Shown one piece after another: positions 55,815-64,000 of a DNA stretch of 64,000 nt. Every line of letters begins with the position of its first letter. Within the stretch, counting starts at the first letter, position 1. Source of the DNA: an uncultured Ignavibacteriota bacterium (GTDB taxonomy: Bacteria > Bacteroidota > Ignavibacteria > UBA10030 > UBA8401); NCBI GenBank assembly GCA_903861125.1, contig CAIOTF010000042.1:62001-126000 (forward strand). Direction: 5' to 3'. The translations under genes were made by a program, and so were the position numbers. The notes under the pieces are model-generated. The model made no database searches, was not told where the DNA came from, and was given only the letters and a program-made list of their open reading frames with translations.

Positions 55815-56546
55815 TTACCGCCCGGCGTTCAATCTGAACTTAAATGGTATGGAAACCCATACAGACACCGGACCGTTGTTCATGATGGCCGGCGTGAATT
55901 TCCATCTCATGGCCGCATCAATTGCAGGCTGATTGAACAGTTCCGCATCTGATTTCAATACTTGAGCTTTTTTCGGATTTCCTTCTTTGTCAACCCAGAT
56001 CTTCACCCACACTGTTCCCTCTACTCCCGCGCGTCGTGCTATTTCAGGATAAATCGGTGCAGGATTATTTCCCGGAAGAGGCTGAGGTTGTTTTTCAACC
56101 GGCACGAAATCCGGCGGTGGACCATCTTCTTCAATTTTTATATCCGACTGGATTTCAACGGGACCGCCGCCGTCACCTTCACCGATCGGACCGGTCTGCG
56201 CCATTTCTGCCTGTGTAGCAATAGTCTGTTCAGGGTTGATCTCCGCATCAGGAACCGGAACCGGTGTTCCTACAGTCGGCTTTGCCGTAGGTGCTTCCAC
56301 GGACACAGCCGGAGCCGTTTGTGAATTTGTAATTGACGGCGGAGGGCCAAGGTCGCTGTATTTCATGATACGAACAGAATATACAGGTTCATCCTCTTCC
56401 AGCAATGCCTGCACTCCGTAGTATGCACCCATTCCAATAAAATGAAAACTGCCGGCCATGATAAGTGCGGTAACAGAATACTTCCTCGAGAGAGTCCGCA
56501 TCTCCTGATAACCATAGTTCATTTTTTCGGCTACTAATGTTGCCAT
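55815..56546 (-). CDS. TonB-family energy transducer
   Basis: A 243-residue protein. An N-terminal cytosolic part and one transmembrane helix (about residues 25-48, ALIMAGSFHFIGMGAYYGV) lead into a Pro/acid-rich periplasmic linker (about 65-160). A C-terminal TonB domain (YPEIARRAGVEGTVWVKIWV to PFKFRLNAGR) contacts the TonB box of outer-membrane receptors. It passes proton-motive energy from the ExbB-ExbD motor encoded just upstream. A GGAGAA ribosome site supports the start. Confidence 0.93.
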   Translation of the reverse strand: MATLVAEKMNYGYQEMRTLSRKYSVTALIMAGSFHFIGMGAYYGVQALLEEDEPVYSVRIMKYSDLGPPPSITNSQTAPAVSVEAPTAKPTVGTPVPVPDAEINPEQTIATQAEMAQTGPIGEGDGGGPVEIQSDIKIEEDGPPPDFVPVEKQPQPLPGNNPAPIYPEIARRAGVEGTVWVKIWVDKEGNPKKAQVLKSDAELFNQPAIDAAMRWKFTPAIMNNGPVSVWVSIPFKFRLNAGR

Positions 56547-56571
56547 AATACATTCTCCATTACACGGTTAC

Positions 56572-57081
56572 TTATAATGTGCCAATCTCTTTTTTGTCCT
56601 GATCCAGCATAGGCGCTAAACTGAACCGCGTGATATCATTGATGTTCAGTTCGTCCATAACGTCAACCATATCAATATACTTTGCCTTACCATCAACTTT
56701 AATCAGTGTGATCAATTTGGGATTTGCCCTGTTCCTGTCTTTTAACAGTTTGCCCAAGTTGATCAGCCGATCCTTCTTGGCGGCACCGTCAATTGTTACA
56801 GGCTTCTCAACGCCGATGTTCCAAAATATTTTAAAATCATCGGTGATGCGTAGTGTAAGCAGGTTTGATTCTGCGACATCTGCCTTTGTCTCGGACGGAG
56901 GCAAATTGATCTCCATCGTTTGAGGTTTGCTCATTGATGTCGTAAGCATGAAAAAGGTCAACAGCAGAAAGGCAACGTCAACCATTGGTGTCATATCAAT
57001 GCGGACACCAACACGTTTCTTTTTCTTTCGCCCTTTGTGTTTCTGCTTACCTTTCGATTGCGATAAATCTACATCGGCCAT
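56572..57081 (-). CDS. ExbD-family biopolymer transport protein (second copy)
   Basis: A 169-residue ExbD/TolR protein. It has a Lys-rich N-terminus, one transmembrane helix at about 33-52 with the conserved Asp in MTPMVDVAFLLLTFFML and a periplasmic domain (PKLITLIKVDGKAKYIDMVD). It is larger than the first copy and carries an extra insert around residues 75-100. Two ExbD chains of different type may form a mixed dimer in the ExbB pentamer. It lies 19 bases after the first copy. Confidence 0.93.
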   Translation of the reverse strand: MADVDLSQSKGKQKHKGRKKKKRVGVRIDMTPMVDVAFLLLTFFMLTTSMSKPQTMEINLPPSETKADVAESNLLTLRITDDFKIFWNIGVEKPVTIDGAAKKDRLINLGKLLKDRNRANPKLITLIKVDGKAKYIDMVDVMDELNINDITRFSLAPMLDQDKKEIGTL

Positions 57082-57100
57082 AGGTAGTTACTCCAAAAAA

Positions 57101-57556
57101 TTATTTTTCCATATCCGTGACCAAGTTGAACCTGGTGATGCCTTCTTTTTGAAGAGTCTCCATCACGGTTTGGATCACTTTATACTCTGCATCGCGATCT
57201 GCTTTGATCACGGTACGAAGTTTGGGATTCCTAATACGCGCGTTACGCAGCAATTCCGGCAGTTCAGTCATCGTTACACCGACGCCGGCCTTCAGCATAA
57301 AAGCAGGTCCGAACAACGCTCCGCGAAGGTTCTGATTATCGACACCCAGGAACACCGAACCTTCCTTGTCCACCGTCACCGTCATCACATCGATGTCGGG
57401 AAGTTTGAACGCGGAATGGGAGACCGGAATTGAGACCTCCGCAACATCCTGTGGTTTGAACGTTGTTGATAACATGAAGAATGTCAACAAAAGAAAGCCG
57501 ACATCCACCATCGGAGTCATATCTAATTTGAATCCGACTCGTTTTGTTTTTGACAT
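57101..57556 (-). CDS. ExbD-family biopolymer transport protein (first copy)
   Basis: A 151-residue ExbD/TolR protein with a short cytosolic start, a transmembrane helix at about residues 14-33 with the proton-relay Asp in MTPMVDVGFLLLTFFML, and a periplasmic domain (PKLRTVIKADRDAEYKVIQ). It lies 20 bases after exbB with a GGAG ribosome site. In the Ton motor, ExbD sits in the pore of ExbB and couples proton flow to TonB. Confidence 0.94.
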   Translation of the reverse strand: MSKTKRVGFKLDMTPMVDVGFLLLTFFMLSTTFKPQDVAEVSIPVSHSAFKLPDIDVMTVTVDKEGSVFLGVDNQNLRGALFGPAFMLKAGVGVTMTELPELLRNARIRNPKLRTVIKADRDAEYKVIQTVMETLQKEGITRFNLVTDMEK

Positions 57557-57576
57557 AGCAGCTCCGCTCTCTAAAT

Positions 57577-58299
57577 TTATTCGTGTTTGGACTGCAAGTT
57601 CATCAAGATATCTTTGCTTGCTTCGTCAATCATATAGGTCATTCCATCGATCTTCGTCGTAAAGAAATTATATGCAACGATTGCAAGAATACCAATGGAG
57701 ATACCGCCTGCTGTATTAATCAGCGCTTCCGAAATACCGAGGGAAAGAGCAGCAGCGTCCGTTGCACCGGCTTTTGCCAGTGCAGCAAATGAACGGATCA
57801 TACCAAGCACTGTTCCGAGTAAACCGACCATGGTAGAAATTGATGCGATCGTGGAAAGCGAAATTAAATTCTTCTCAAGAATAGGCATTTCCAGCATGGT
57901 TGCTTCTTCGATTACTCTTTTCACTTCTTCCATCTTCTCTTTGTTGTTCATCTCTTTTTTATGCTGCAGTTCCTGAAAACGTTCCAAACCGGTCTTCACA
58001 ATATTTGCCAGTGAACCGCGCTGCACATCGCAGGTAGCAATTGCGGCGGCAATATCATTGGAATTGAGATTCGCTACAAGGGTCTTTAAGAATTTCGGCA
58101 ATGGACCTTTCCCCCCTGCTTTTTTCAGCGAGAGCAGGCGTTCAAAAATGTATGTTACAACCATGATCGATAACGCAACGAGACCTGCTACAAGATAACC
58201 GCCGTCCTTAATAAATTGCGGAAGCATAAATTCATAAATCAAAAATCCCAGGACAAACGCACCGAAGGTAATGACGAAGTTGAGTGAACCTTGTTTCAT
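57577..58299 (-). CDS. MotA/TolQ/ExbB proton-channel family protein
   Basis: A 240-residue inner-membrane protein with three main transmembrane segments plus an extra N-terminal one. The family region lies at about 150-215 (ISTIASISTMVGLLGTVLGMIRSFAALA, then GISEALINTAGGISIGI). It forms the proton-conducting pentamer around ExbD. A strong AAGGAG ribosome site precedes it. It is 41 bases behind the STAS gene. Confidence 0.94.
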   Translation of the reverse strand: MKQGSLNFVITFGAFVLGFLIYEFMLPQFIKDGGYLVAGLVALSIMVVTYIFERLLSLKKAGGKGPLPKFLKTLVANLNSNDIAAAIATCDVQRGSLANIVKTGLERFQELQHKKEMNNKEKMEEVKRVIEEATMLEMPILEKNLISLSTIASISTMVGLLGTVLGMIRSFAALAKAGATDAAALSLGISEALINTAGGISIGILAIVAYNFFTTKIDGMTYMIDEASKDILMNLQSKHE

Positions 58300-58340
58300 A
58301 GAACGACTCCTTGTAATTGAAAGTTATTAGTTAAAGTTAT

Positions 58341-58688
58341 TTACTTTGCTATCGCGTAGATTGCATCATCGCGTTTTTCTGCAGTTGTAAAAATCGTAGA
58401 AAGTTTTGTTACAACAAAAACATTGGTGATACTTTTATTGACATTGCAGAGAATGAATTTGCCCTGGCGGTTCAAATACGAGGTGTGTGCCGACACGAGT
58501 GCACCAATTGCGGAAGAATTCAAGTACTCTACCTCGCCGAGATCAATGATCAGTTTGCGGTTCCCCTGGTCCAATAATGATGCAACGGTTTTTTTCAGTT
58601 CATCCGTTTCGTCTCCGCCGACCAACGATCCCTTCGGCTCAAGCACAACAACTTTACCACCATCGAGAGAAGAAGATTTTATTTTCAT
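58341..58688 (-). CDS. STAS-domain protein (anti-anti-sigma type)
   Basis: A 115-residue single STAS domain. The phosphorylatable Ser lies in the loop of IDLGEVEYLNSSAIGALVSA (about residues 52-71), and the start VVVLEPKGSLVGGDETDEL is typical of SpoIIAA-like antagonists. No cognate anti-sigma kinase or phosphatase is nearby. It lies just ahead of the Ton motor genes and may be co-transcribed with them, which would be an unusual link between a partner-switching module and the Ton system. ATG at 58688 chosen, behind AGGGG; a TTG lies one codon upstream. Confidence 0.88.
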   Translation of the reverse strand: MKIKSSSLDGGKVVVLEPKGSLVGGDETDELKKTVASLLDQGNRKLIIDLGEVEYLNSSAIGALVSAHTSYLNRQGKFILCNVNKSITNVFVVTKLSTIFTTAEKRDDAIYAIAK

Positions 58689-58737
58689 CAAGAATACCCC
58701 TAACTGTCTGAATAATCACGGTGCAATGACCGCCCTC

Positions 58738-58785
58738 AATACTATTATATAATGAAGATAAAGAGAGAGAAGTCAAGTTGCAATA
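58738..58785 (-). promoter_or_regulatory. possible promoter of the STAS-Ton operon
   Basis: On the minus strand TTGACT is followed 19-21 bases later by TATATAAT. This looks like a classical -35/-10 pair with slightly long spacing rather than the TAnnTTTG form. It lies about 50 bases before the STAS start codon, in a 182-base gap that otherwise shows nothing. Confidence 0.3.
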
Positions 58786-58870
58786 AGAAATTTTCAAGAT
58801 TTTCACGCCATTCCCCTCTCACTTTCTCCGGAAACTGCAAGGCCGAAAATGGACCGAACCCTATATTCTG

Positions 58871-60973
58871 TCAGTTCGATAATTGTCTGCATAATTCCGC
58901 CGGATCGTTCGTCGGCAACATACATGCAAAATTTTTGCACACATACGATGTTGGTTTCCCTTCCTTTTTTCCCATCTCTTTCATGAAGGGTAATTTTGGA
59001 AAAAAGTAGTCGGCGCTGCCATTATTAATGACAATAATATTCATATGCGGATGATATTTGAGTGCGCTTTCAACAATTAACTTATGACCATCTTCCTCCG
59101 AATCTGCTGCGATAACAAGATGTTCCGGCGGTGAAGAATAATATTCGACTGCAGCCATCAGATGAGGCATGATTTGAGGCGATTGCTCCAGCAATGCACA
59201 GAAATGCCGCAATGTTTTTTCACCGTAATCCTTTAATGAATTGTCATTGGTATATCGGTACAACTGCAACAAATTCATCGCTGCAACAGAATTCCCGGTC
59301 GGTTCGGCACCGTCATATGCCTCCTTCGTCCGGACAAGAATCGATGGATCCTTGCCGGATGTATCGTAAAATCCCCCTTCAGCAGAATCCCAAAAAAGAG
59401 TGATGGTCACTCCCATCAATTCCTCCGCCCAGATCAGCCAGCGAAGATCGAATGTGGCCTGATAGAGATCGGTCAGACCGGAGATCAAAAACGAATAGTC
59501 ATCCAAATGGGCATCATTCTTTACTTCGCCGTCACGATAACGGCGGCGCAATATTTTCTTTTCTGCATCGTACATTTTGGAGAGAAGAAACGATGCTGCG
59601 TTCGATGCCGCAACCGCATATCTATTATTGTTCAAAATACGTGAGGCGCGGGCAAACGCCCCGATCATTAATCCGTTCCACGAAGCAAGGATCTTGTCAT
59701 CGCGAAGCGGTCGAGCACGATGCTCCCGTCGTTCGAACATTTTTTTTCTTGCGGAAGCAAGGAGTTGTTTTGCAGCGTCCACATTTAAAGTTAGCTGTTC
59801 TGCTGTCTGTTCGATGGTGAAAGGATTGAACAAGATGTTCTTGCCGACAAATTCCTGATGAGGGTCCGAAAGAACGTTACCGGTTTCTACAACAGAATAG
59901 TAGTGGCAAAAAACGGTTGCTTCGTCCGGTGTCAATACATTATCGATCTCAGATTTTTCCCAAACATAGAATGCACCTTCCTTCATCCCGTCACGGTGAT
60001 CAGGATCAGCACTATCAGCATCTTCCGCTGAATAAAATCCACCCTGCGTCGAGGTCATATTCCGCACAACGTACTCCAGCGTTTCGCGTGCAATAGTCGC
60101 AAAGAATTCATCATGAGTGATCTGATATGCATCGAGGTACGAATTGATGAGCTGAGCCTGATCATACAGCATCTTTTCAAAATGAGGGGTGCGCCATTGT
60201 GCGTCAACGGAATAACGATGGAATCCTCCGCCAAGATGATCATACATACCGCCGCTTGCCATCGCCATCAGTGTTGTCAGCGACATTTTCAGCGCATCCT
60301 GGTTTTTTGTGCGGTGATAATAACGGAATAGAAAATTAAAAATAACCGGACGTGGAAACTTCATTCCGCTTCCGAATCCCGAAAATTTTGGATCATATCC
60401 CGCCGCCAGCTGATGATATGTGCGCGTAAGGATCGTTTCATCTATCACCGTGTTTCTACTGTCAATAAATGAACGATGCTGGAGTTGTTTTGTCAACTCA
60501 TCACCGGAATGGATCACATCCTCCCGTTCCCTTTGCCACACGTCGTTAATTCTCCGCAGCAATGACGGAAATCCGGGCCGACCGTGACCGTCTTCCGGCG
60601 GAAAATATGTGCCGCCATAAAATGGCTTCAGATCCGGCGTAAGGAACACGGAAAGAGGCCATCCCCCTTGTCCCGCCATTGCTTGCACTGCCGACATATA
60701 TACTTTATCAACATCAGGCCGTTCTTCCCTGTCAACTTTTATGTTTACAAAATATTCATTCATTATGGAAGCTGTTGACTCATTTTCAAATGATTCGCGT
60801 TCCATAACATGACACCAATGACAGGTCGAATATCCGATGGAGAGAAAGATCGGTTTTTTTTCTGCTTTCGCTTTTGCAAATGCTTCGTCGCCCCAGGGAA
60901 ACCAATCGACGGGATTTGAGGCGTGTTGTTGGAGATAAGGAGACTTTTCTATGCTGAGTCTGTTATTATTCAC
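58871..60973 (-). CDS. thioredoxin-fold DUF255 protein (YyaL/SPATA20 family)
   Basis: A 700-residue cytosolic protein. The N-terminal thioredoxin-like DUF255 domain has [18 protein letters not shown] and the redox-type motif [16 protein letters not shown] (CxxC with flanking His, about residues 49-64). After it comes an alpha/alpha-barrel of the six-hairpin glycosidase fold ([46 protein letters not shown]). The family is widespread, but its reaction is not settled. It starts with GTG at 60973, chosen because the conserved start follows immediately. Confidence 0.93.
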   Translation of the reverse strand: MNNNRLSIEKSPYLQQHASNPVDWFPWGDEAFAKAKAEKKPIFLSIGYSTCHWCHVMERESFENESTASIMNEYFVNIKVDREERPDVDKVYMSAVQAMAGQGGWPLSVFLTPDLKPFYGGTYFPPEDGHGRPGFPSLLRRINDVWQREREDVIHSGDELTKQLQHRSFIDSRNTVIDETILTRTYHQLAAGYDPKFSGFGSGMKFPRPVIFNFLFRYYHRTKNQDALKMSLTTLMAMASGGMYDHLGGGFHRYSVDAQWRTPHFEKMLYDQAQLINSYLDAYQITHDEFFATIARETLEYVVRNMTSTQGGFYSAEDADSADPDHRDGMKEGAFYVWEKSEIDNVLTPDEATVFCHYYSVVETGNVLSDPHQEFVGKNILFNPFTIEQTAEQLTLNVDAAKQLLASARKKMFERREHRARPLRDDKILASWNGLMIGAFARASRILNNNRYAVAASNAASFLLSKMYDAEKKILRRRYRDGEVKNDAHLDDYSFLISGLTDLYQATFDLRWLIWAEELMGVTITLFWDSAEGGFYDTSGKDPSILVRTKEAYDGAEPTGNSVAAMNLLQLYRYTNDNSLKDYGEKTLRHFCALLEQSPQIMPHLMAAVEYYSSPPEHLVIAADSEEDGHKLIVESALKYHPHMNIIVINNGSADYFFPKLPFMKEMGKKEGKPTSYVCKNFACMLPTNDPAELCRQLSN

Positions 60974-61035
60974 AGTATGGTATTTGAACTATAAAAAGTT
61001 ATAAGGTTGCGAAAACTGACAAATTTAGGGTAATA

Positions 61036-61473
61036 CTAATTTTTATTCTTATTTGAACTTTGAAGGTACTTTATGAAGTTAGCGATTTGCGAGGATATCT
61101 TTATGGAAAGAGCTGATAATTCTACATATTTTTTTTCGTTAATATATTGAAGATCTGATGCTACGATAAGTAAACTTCGGATCTCACCGCATGAGCCCTT
61201 AGAATATTTAAGATATCGTACAAATTCTTTGTTATTGTTGAGTTCAAATCCTTCCGCAATATTTGACGTCACCGATATTGCAGCGCGTTGAACCTGATCT
61301 CTATAACCAAAATCCTTTGATGCACGTCCTTCATTACAAAATTCATATATTCCTTTCGTCAAATCACGTGCATTTTGCCAAGCCTCGATATCTTCGAATT
61401 TGCTGATCGTAATAATTCCTCCGGAAATATTTTTATGGACATAATTTTCAGGTGATAACGTTTCAACTTTCAA
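61036..61473 (-). CDS. four-helix-bundle protein (23S rRNA intervening-sequence type)
   Basis: A protein of up to 145 residues of the S23/'four helix bundle' family. Typical elements are SKFEDIEAWQNARDLTKGIY, QVQRAAISVTSNIAEGFEL and KEFVRYLKYSKGSCGEIRS. Members were first found in insertions of 23S rRNA genes, but many stand alone; the function is unknown. There is no in-frame ATG: the listed start is TTG at 61473. The family match only begins near codon 23, just behind a strong GGAGG (61418-61422) followed by ATT, ATT, ACG and ATC codons. An imperfect GTTGAA-type repeat lies upstream. It sits between lptD and the DUF255 gene. Confidence 0.83.
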   Translation of the reverse strand: MKVETLSPENYVHKNISGGIITISKFEDIEAWQNARDLTKGIYEFCNEGRASKDFGYRDQVQRAAISVTSNIAEGFELNNNKEFVRYLKYSKGSCGEIRSLLIVASDLQYINEKKYVELSALSIKISSQIANFIKYLQSSNKNKN

Positions 61474-61490
61474 ACATTCAACATTCTAAC
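61457..61490 (-). repeat. imperfect 7-8 base repeat tract (GTTGAAT-like)
   Basis: Read leftwards, the tract holds GTTGAAT, GTTTGAAA and GTTGAAA in a row, spanning the TTG start of the four-helix-bundle gene, just after the end of lptD. It may be a mark of how this gene was inserted or copied. Confidence 0.4.
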
Positions 61491-61499
61491 GATTGATCT

Positions 61500-64000
61500 T
61501 TATAACCGATCGTTATTCTGCTTCGTGATCTTGATATCCTGCAGCTGAGGCGCTTTCACTTTAATCTCAAATCGGTATCCGGCATATGGACCGAGAGGAC
61601 TCCATGAGAAGTTCATTAACCAGCAGTGTAGGTCGCGGGAGATATTGATCTGGGGGGCGGCGAATTGTTTGGTAACGATGTCGTAGCTTGACGAGGCAGT
61701 GAACTTCCAGTACTCTGTCAGGTTAAAATCAAGACTGCTGCTGACATTTGCGGAGCGGGACTTAACACTGGGATTCTCCTGGCTCTGGGCGAAATTGAAA
61801 TTAAGTGAGAGACTCCACGGGATACTGAAATCCGGTTCAGTGTTATCGTAAATACCTTTATATCCACTGGCATTTTGATTTTTTGTATTGTCGGCAACAC
61901 GGGCGCTGTCATTGACCTCCTGCTGGGTCTGCGCCTTCTTTTTTTCGCCGCGAAGCGACGTTGAGAGGCTCACGGAAAAATTCGTCAGTTCGGCAATACC
62001 TTTCCCTTTTTCGAAAAGATATTTGCTAGTCCTTCTGCCGTTTACTTTATCATAATCATAGAAACGGTATGAGCTGCTGCCGCTGATACCGAGATACTGT
62101 CCGATATCGGTGCGGTAGCTCATGGAGAGATCGGCCAGCCTGAAACTGTCCGCTGCAAAATTATAACTCGTGCTGAGATTCAGATTCATCAGCTGATACT
62201 TCTGTTCTTTTTCGGACGAATCCTTGGCGGATGTTTTCATTTCGAAGATATTACCGACCGACAGACTGACCGATTGCTGTTCGCCTGCCGATGCACCGCC
62301 GTAAATTTCTTTTTGGAACCGGTTGAATTTTTGTTCCCGGCCCAATCCATCCTTGTATCGTGTGAAATACCCGTATTTCTCTGCAGAAAAATCGGGCTGA
62401 TAATTATAACTGAGTGAAGGAAGAACAGTATGACGGAATCCTGCAACACCGGGAATCGGCGGCTGCAGTATACCGTACAATTTTGTGGATGCTCCAACTC
62501 CCATACTGAATGTCCGGACAGCTTCGAATCCGCTCTTATCGGCAATAATCGGATTTTTAAGAGTATCATATCCAACAATCGCGGAGCTTTTATCATACCA
62601 TTTTTCATTATAACTGAAGTATGGCGAGATTGTGAAATAGCCGGCCTTCGGAGCCGCGTTGAACGAAAGATTATGCGAAACTCCCTGGCGGTTATACGAT
62701 GTAAACGGAATCGTATCGACAGAGCGAGTCTTATTGTCTACCTTCTGGTAGTTTCCTCCGTAGCTCATTCCGATCATTTCGTACCATGAATAGTCGGATT
62801 GCGTTGATGACTTATTGCTGCCGAAGCGGAACGGATACGATTGCGAGTGTGAGAATGATATCGACGGCAGCGTGTTCGTGATAGATCCGTTGATCAGATT
62901 CTGCCGACGATTGATGTTCATGCTCATACTGTTGCTCGTCCCTTCCCAACTTTTGCTCAGCGTTGCGTTAGAAATGATTTCCTGGTTTAGATACTCGGTC
63001 CGTGTTAACGCGCGTTTGAAATTTTCGGAACTGGCAAAGGAAAAATTCACACTCATCTGCGTTGTGGGATTGAACGTTTGATTGTGAACAAGATTGGCAT
63101 AATAATCTGCACGGTCCAAATAATCAAAATCGCGCGATTCGTTCTCGATAGAGCGCTGATAGTATCCGGAGAGCGATCCGGAAAAATCGTATCGCTTTGT
63201 GTAACGGATGTTCGGACTTGCGCGCCAGGTTCCGCTCGTGAGCCAGTCTCCGACGACAGCAGCGTCCATATAATCGCTCAGAGCAAAATAATAACCGAAA
63301 TGTTCAAGGCCGGTTCCCCGCGATCCTTTGTCGACGAATGCCGGTGCAATGATCCCTGAACGTCGTCCCCCCTGACTCGGGAAGACTCCGAAGGGAAGCG
63401 CAAAGATCGGCACATCGGCAATATACAAATAGATCGGCCGTGCGACGATCTTATCACGGACGGTCACACGCATTTCGGGACTGAAAAAATAAAAATGAGG
63501 ATGGCCGTTTTCGCACGTTGAATAATATCCGTCGGAGATAAAGAGCATGTCCTTGTCAACTTTTTTAATCTGCTGACCCTGATAATATCCCTGATCCTCC
63601 GCTGTTTCACCGAGCGTTACTCTACCCTGCTGCGACTTAAAATTATATGAAATCTTCCATCCTTCGTATTTGTCGGCCCCTTCTATCATTACCGGTGTTC
63701 CGGAATACCGTTCTTTCAGCGAGTCTGTCCGCTGCGCTTTAGCAGAATCCAGCACACCGAACGATTCCAATTCATTCGTATTCCAATTCACATTGATCCG
63801 TTCTGATTTCAGACTGAGGTCTTTGAAACGGACATCCCCTTTTCCAAAGATCTTCATCTGCTTGGTTTCAAAGGTGAAGACGATGGAATCGTTGGCGTTG
63901 TATGTTACAACGGAATCGATACCGCCGGATGTTGCTTTAAGCGTATCAGCAGATGCAAGAGTGGAATCGGCAGGAACAGCGAGAGAGTCTATTGTCTGAG
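61500..64000 (-). CDS. lptD: LptD/OstA-family LPS-assembly outer-membrane protein, C-terminal part
   Basis: At least 833 codons in one open frame that continues past the right edge, so the true start is not in the window; the Met at 63857 is internal. The N-terminal visible part is the OstA beta-jellyroll (TYNANDSIVFTFETKQM, KGDVRFKDLSLKSERINVNW). Next come the LptD barrel motifs (IYLYIADVPIFALPFGVFPS, RSGIIAPAFV) and many amphipathic barrel strands ending in a soluble tail (QDIKITKQNNDRL). It inserts lipopolysaccharide into the outer leaflet. The C-terminus has a charged low-complexity insert near 61880-61950 (GEKKKAQTQQEVND). Confidence 0.9.
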   Translation of the reverse strand, partial: QTIDSLAVPADSTLASADTLKATSGGIDSVVTYNANDSIVFTFETKQMKIFGKGDVRFKDLSLKSERINVNWNTNELESFGVLDSAKAQRTDSLKERYSGTPVMIEGADKYEGWKISYNFKSQQGRVTLGETAEDQGYYQGQQIKKVDKDMLFISDGYYSTCENGHPHFYFFSPEMRVTVRDKIVARPIYLYIADVPIFALPFGVFPSQGGRRSGIIAPAFVDKGSRGTGLEHFGYYFALSDYMDAAVVGDWLTSGTWRASPNIRYTKRYDFSGSLSGYYQRSIENESRDFDYLDRADYYANLVHNQTFNPTTQMSVNFSFASSENFKRALTRTEYLNQEIISNATLSKSWEGTSNSMSMNINRRQNLINGSITNTLPSISFSHSQSYPFRFGSNKSSTQSDYSWYEMIGMSYGGNYQKVDNKTRSVDTIPFTSYNRQGVSHNLSFNAAPKAGYFTISPYFSYNEKWYDKSSAIVGYDTLKNPIIADKSGFEAVRTFSMGVGASTKLYGILQPPIPGVAGFRHTVLPSLSYNYQPDFSAEKYGYFTRYKDGLGREQKFNRFQKEIYGGASAGEQQSVSLSVGNIFEMKTSAKDSSEKEQKYQLMNLNLSTSYNFAADSFRLADLSMSYRTDIGQYLGISGSSSYRFYDYDKVNGRRTSKYLFEKGKGIAELTNFSVSLSTSLRGEKKKAQTQQEVNDSARVADNTKNQNASGYKGIYDNTEPDFSIPWSLSLNFNFAQSQENPSVKSRSANVSSSLDFNLTEYWKFTASSSYDIVTKQFAAPQINISRDLHCWLMNFSWSPLGPYAGYRFEIKVKAPQLQDIKITKQNNDRL

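Noticed and set aside
1-64000. tRNA, rRNA, CRISPR array, insertion sequence, prophage or defence system
   Set aside because: The intergenic gaps were read on both strands; no cloverleaf with a GGTTCRA-type arm, no regularly spaced repeats, and no transposase, integrase, nuclease or toxin-antitoxin pair was found.

Overview
The window looks like a stretch of chromosome from a Bacteroidota/Ignavibacteriota-type bacterium (FCB group), most likely the Ignavibacteria side. The evidence is as follows. Two secreted proteins end in the type IX secretion (T9SS) sorting domain that opens with 'QNYPNPFNPST'-like sequence. A T9SS Plug protein and a PorQ/PorV-like barrel are present. There is an S46 dipeptidyl-peptidase and a single-chain GlyRS. 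Two promoters fit the Bacteroidota pattern TTG-N20-TAnnTTTG. Coding density is high and base composition is uniform at a moderate GC level. I see no rRNA, tRNA, CRISPR array, insertion sequence or phage gene, so this is core chromosome rather than an island.

Layout. 1-2.7 kb (minus strand): an ECF sigma factor, its membrane anti-sigma factor and a cut-off secreted protein, then dihydrofolate reductase and ThyX. 3.3-8.5 kb (plus): a large NAD-binding protein, an S46 dipeptidyl-peptidase and an HExxH metallopeptidase. 8.5-16.9 kb (minus): a MacAB-TolC-type export operon with a TolC-like channel, adaptor, TPR protein, one ATPase and three permeases. 17.0-25.7 kb (minus): CCA-adding enzyme, Gfo/Idh/MocA oxidoreductase, T9SS Plug protein, a HAD phosphatase, and the run efp-accB-accC-gcvH-class I aldolase. 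25.8-27.3 kb: a lipoprotein (plus) converging on purM (minus).

27.4-41.1 kb (plus): an FAH-family enzyme, a two-TM K+ channel with an RCK domain and a stand-alone cyclic-nucleotide-binding protein, all overlapping; valS overlapping a pabB-pabC fusion; a T9SS-exported M14 carboxypeptidase overlapping deoC; an aldehyde dehydrogenase followed by a truncated, catalytically dead ALDH homologue; and two SPOR-domain envelope proteins. 41.1-44.0 kb: an Ig-like lipoprotein (minus) and the PorQ-like protein (plus). 44.0-51.0 kb (minus): a chain of eight genes, seven of which overlap by 1-4 bases, carrying a surface cytochrome-like protein, a DUF2520 protein, a PHP phosphatase, a small membrane protein, GlyRS, a CPBP protease, a TPR protein and a ZIP transporter. 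51.2-58.7 kb (minus): pyrophosphatase, a lipoprotein, and the unit STAS-ExbB-ExbD-ExbD-TonB-small membrane protein-PstS-like lipoprotein-TPR. 58.9-64.0 kb (minus): a thioredoxin-fold DUF255 protein, a four-helix-bundle protein and the C-terminal part of LptD.

The most noteworthy points are these: a two-gene version of what resembles an ALDH16 enzyme beside deoC; a split cyclic-nucleotide-gated K+ channel arrangement; a perfect intrinsic terminator lying inside the first codons of pabB-pabC, with similar terminators just before accC, ppa and a HAD gene; an EF-P whose tip loop lacks the usual modified lysine; a PstS-like protein without a Pst transporter embedded in the Ton operon; and several genes whose only plausible starts are TTG, GTG or even ATT. 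Everything about function comes from motif recognition and gene context; no database search was possible.
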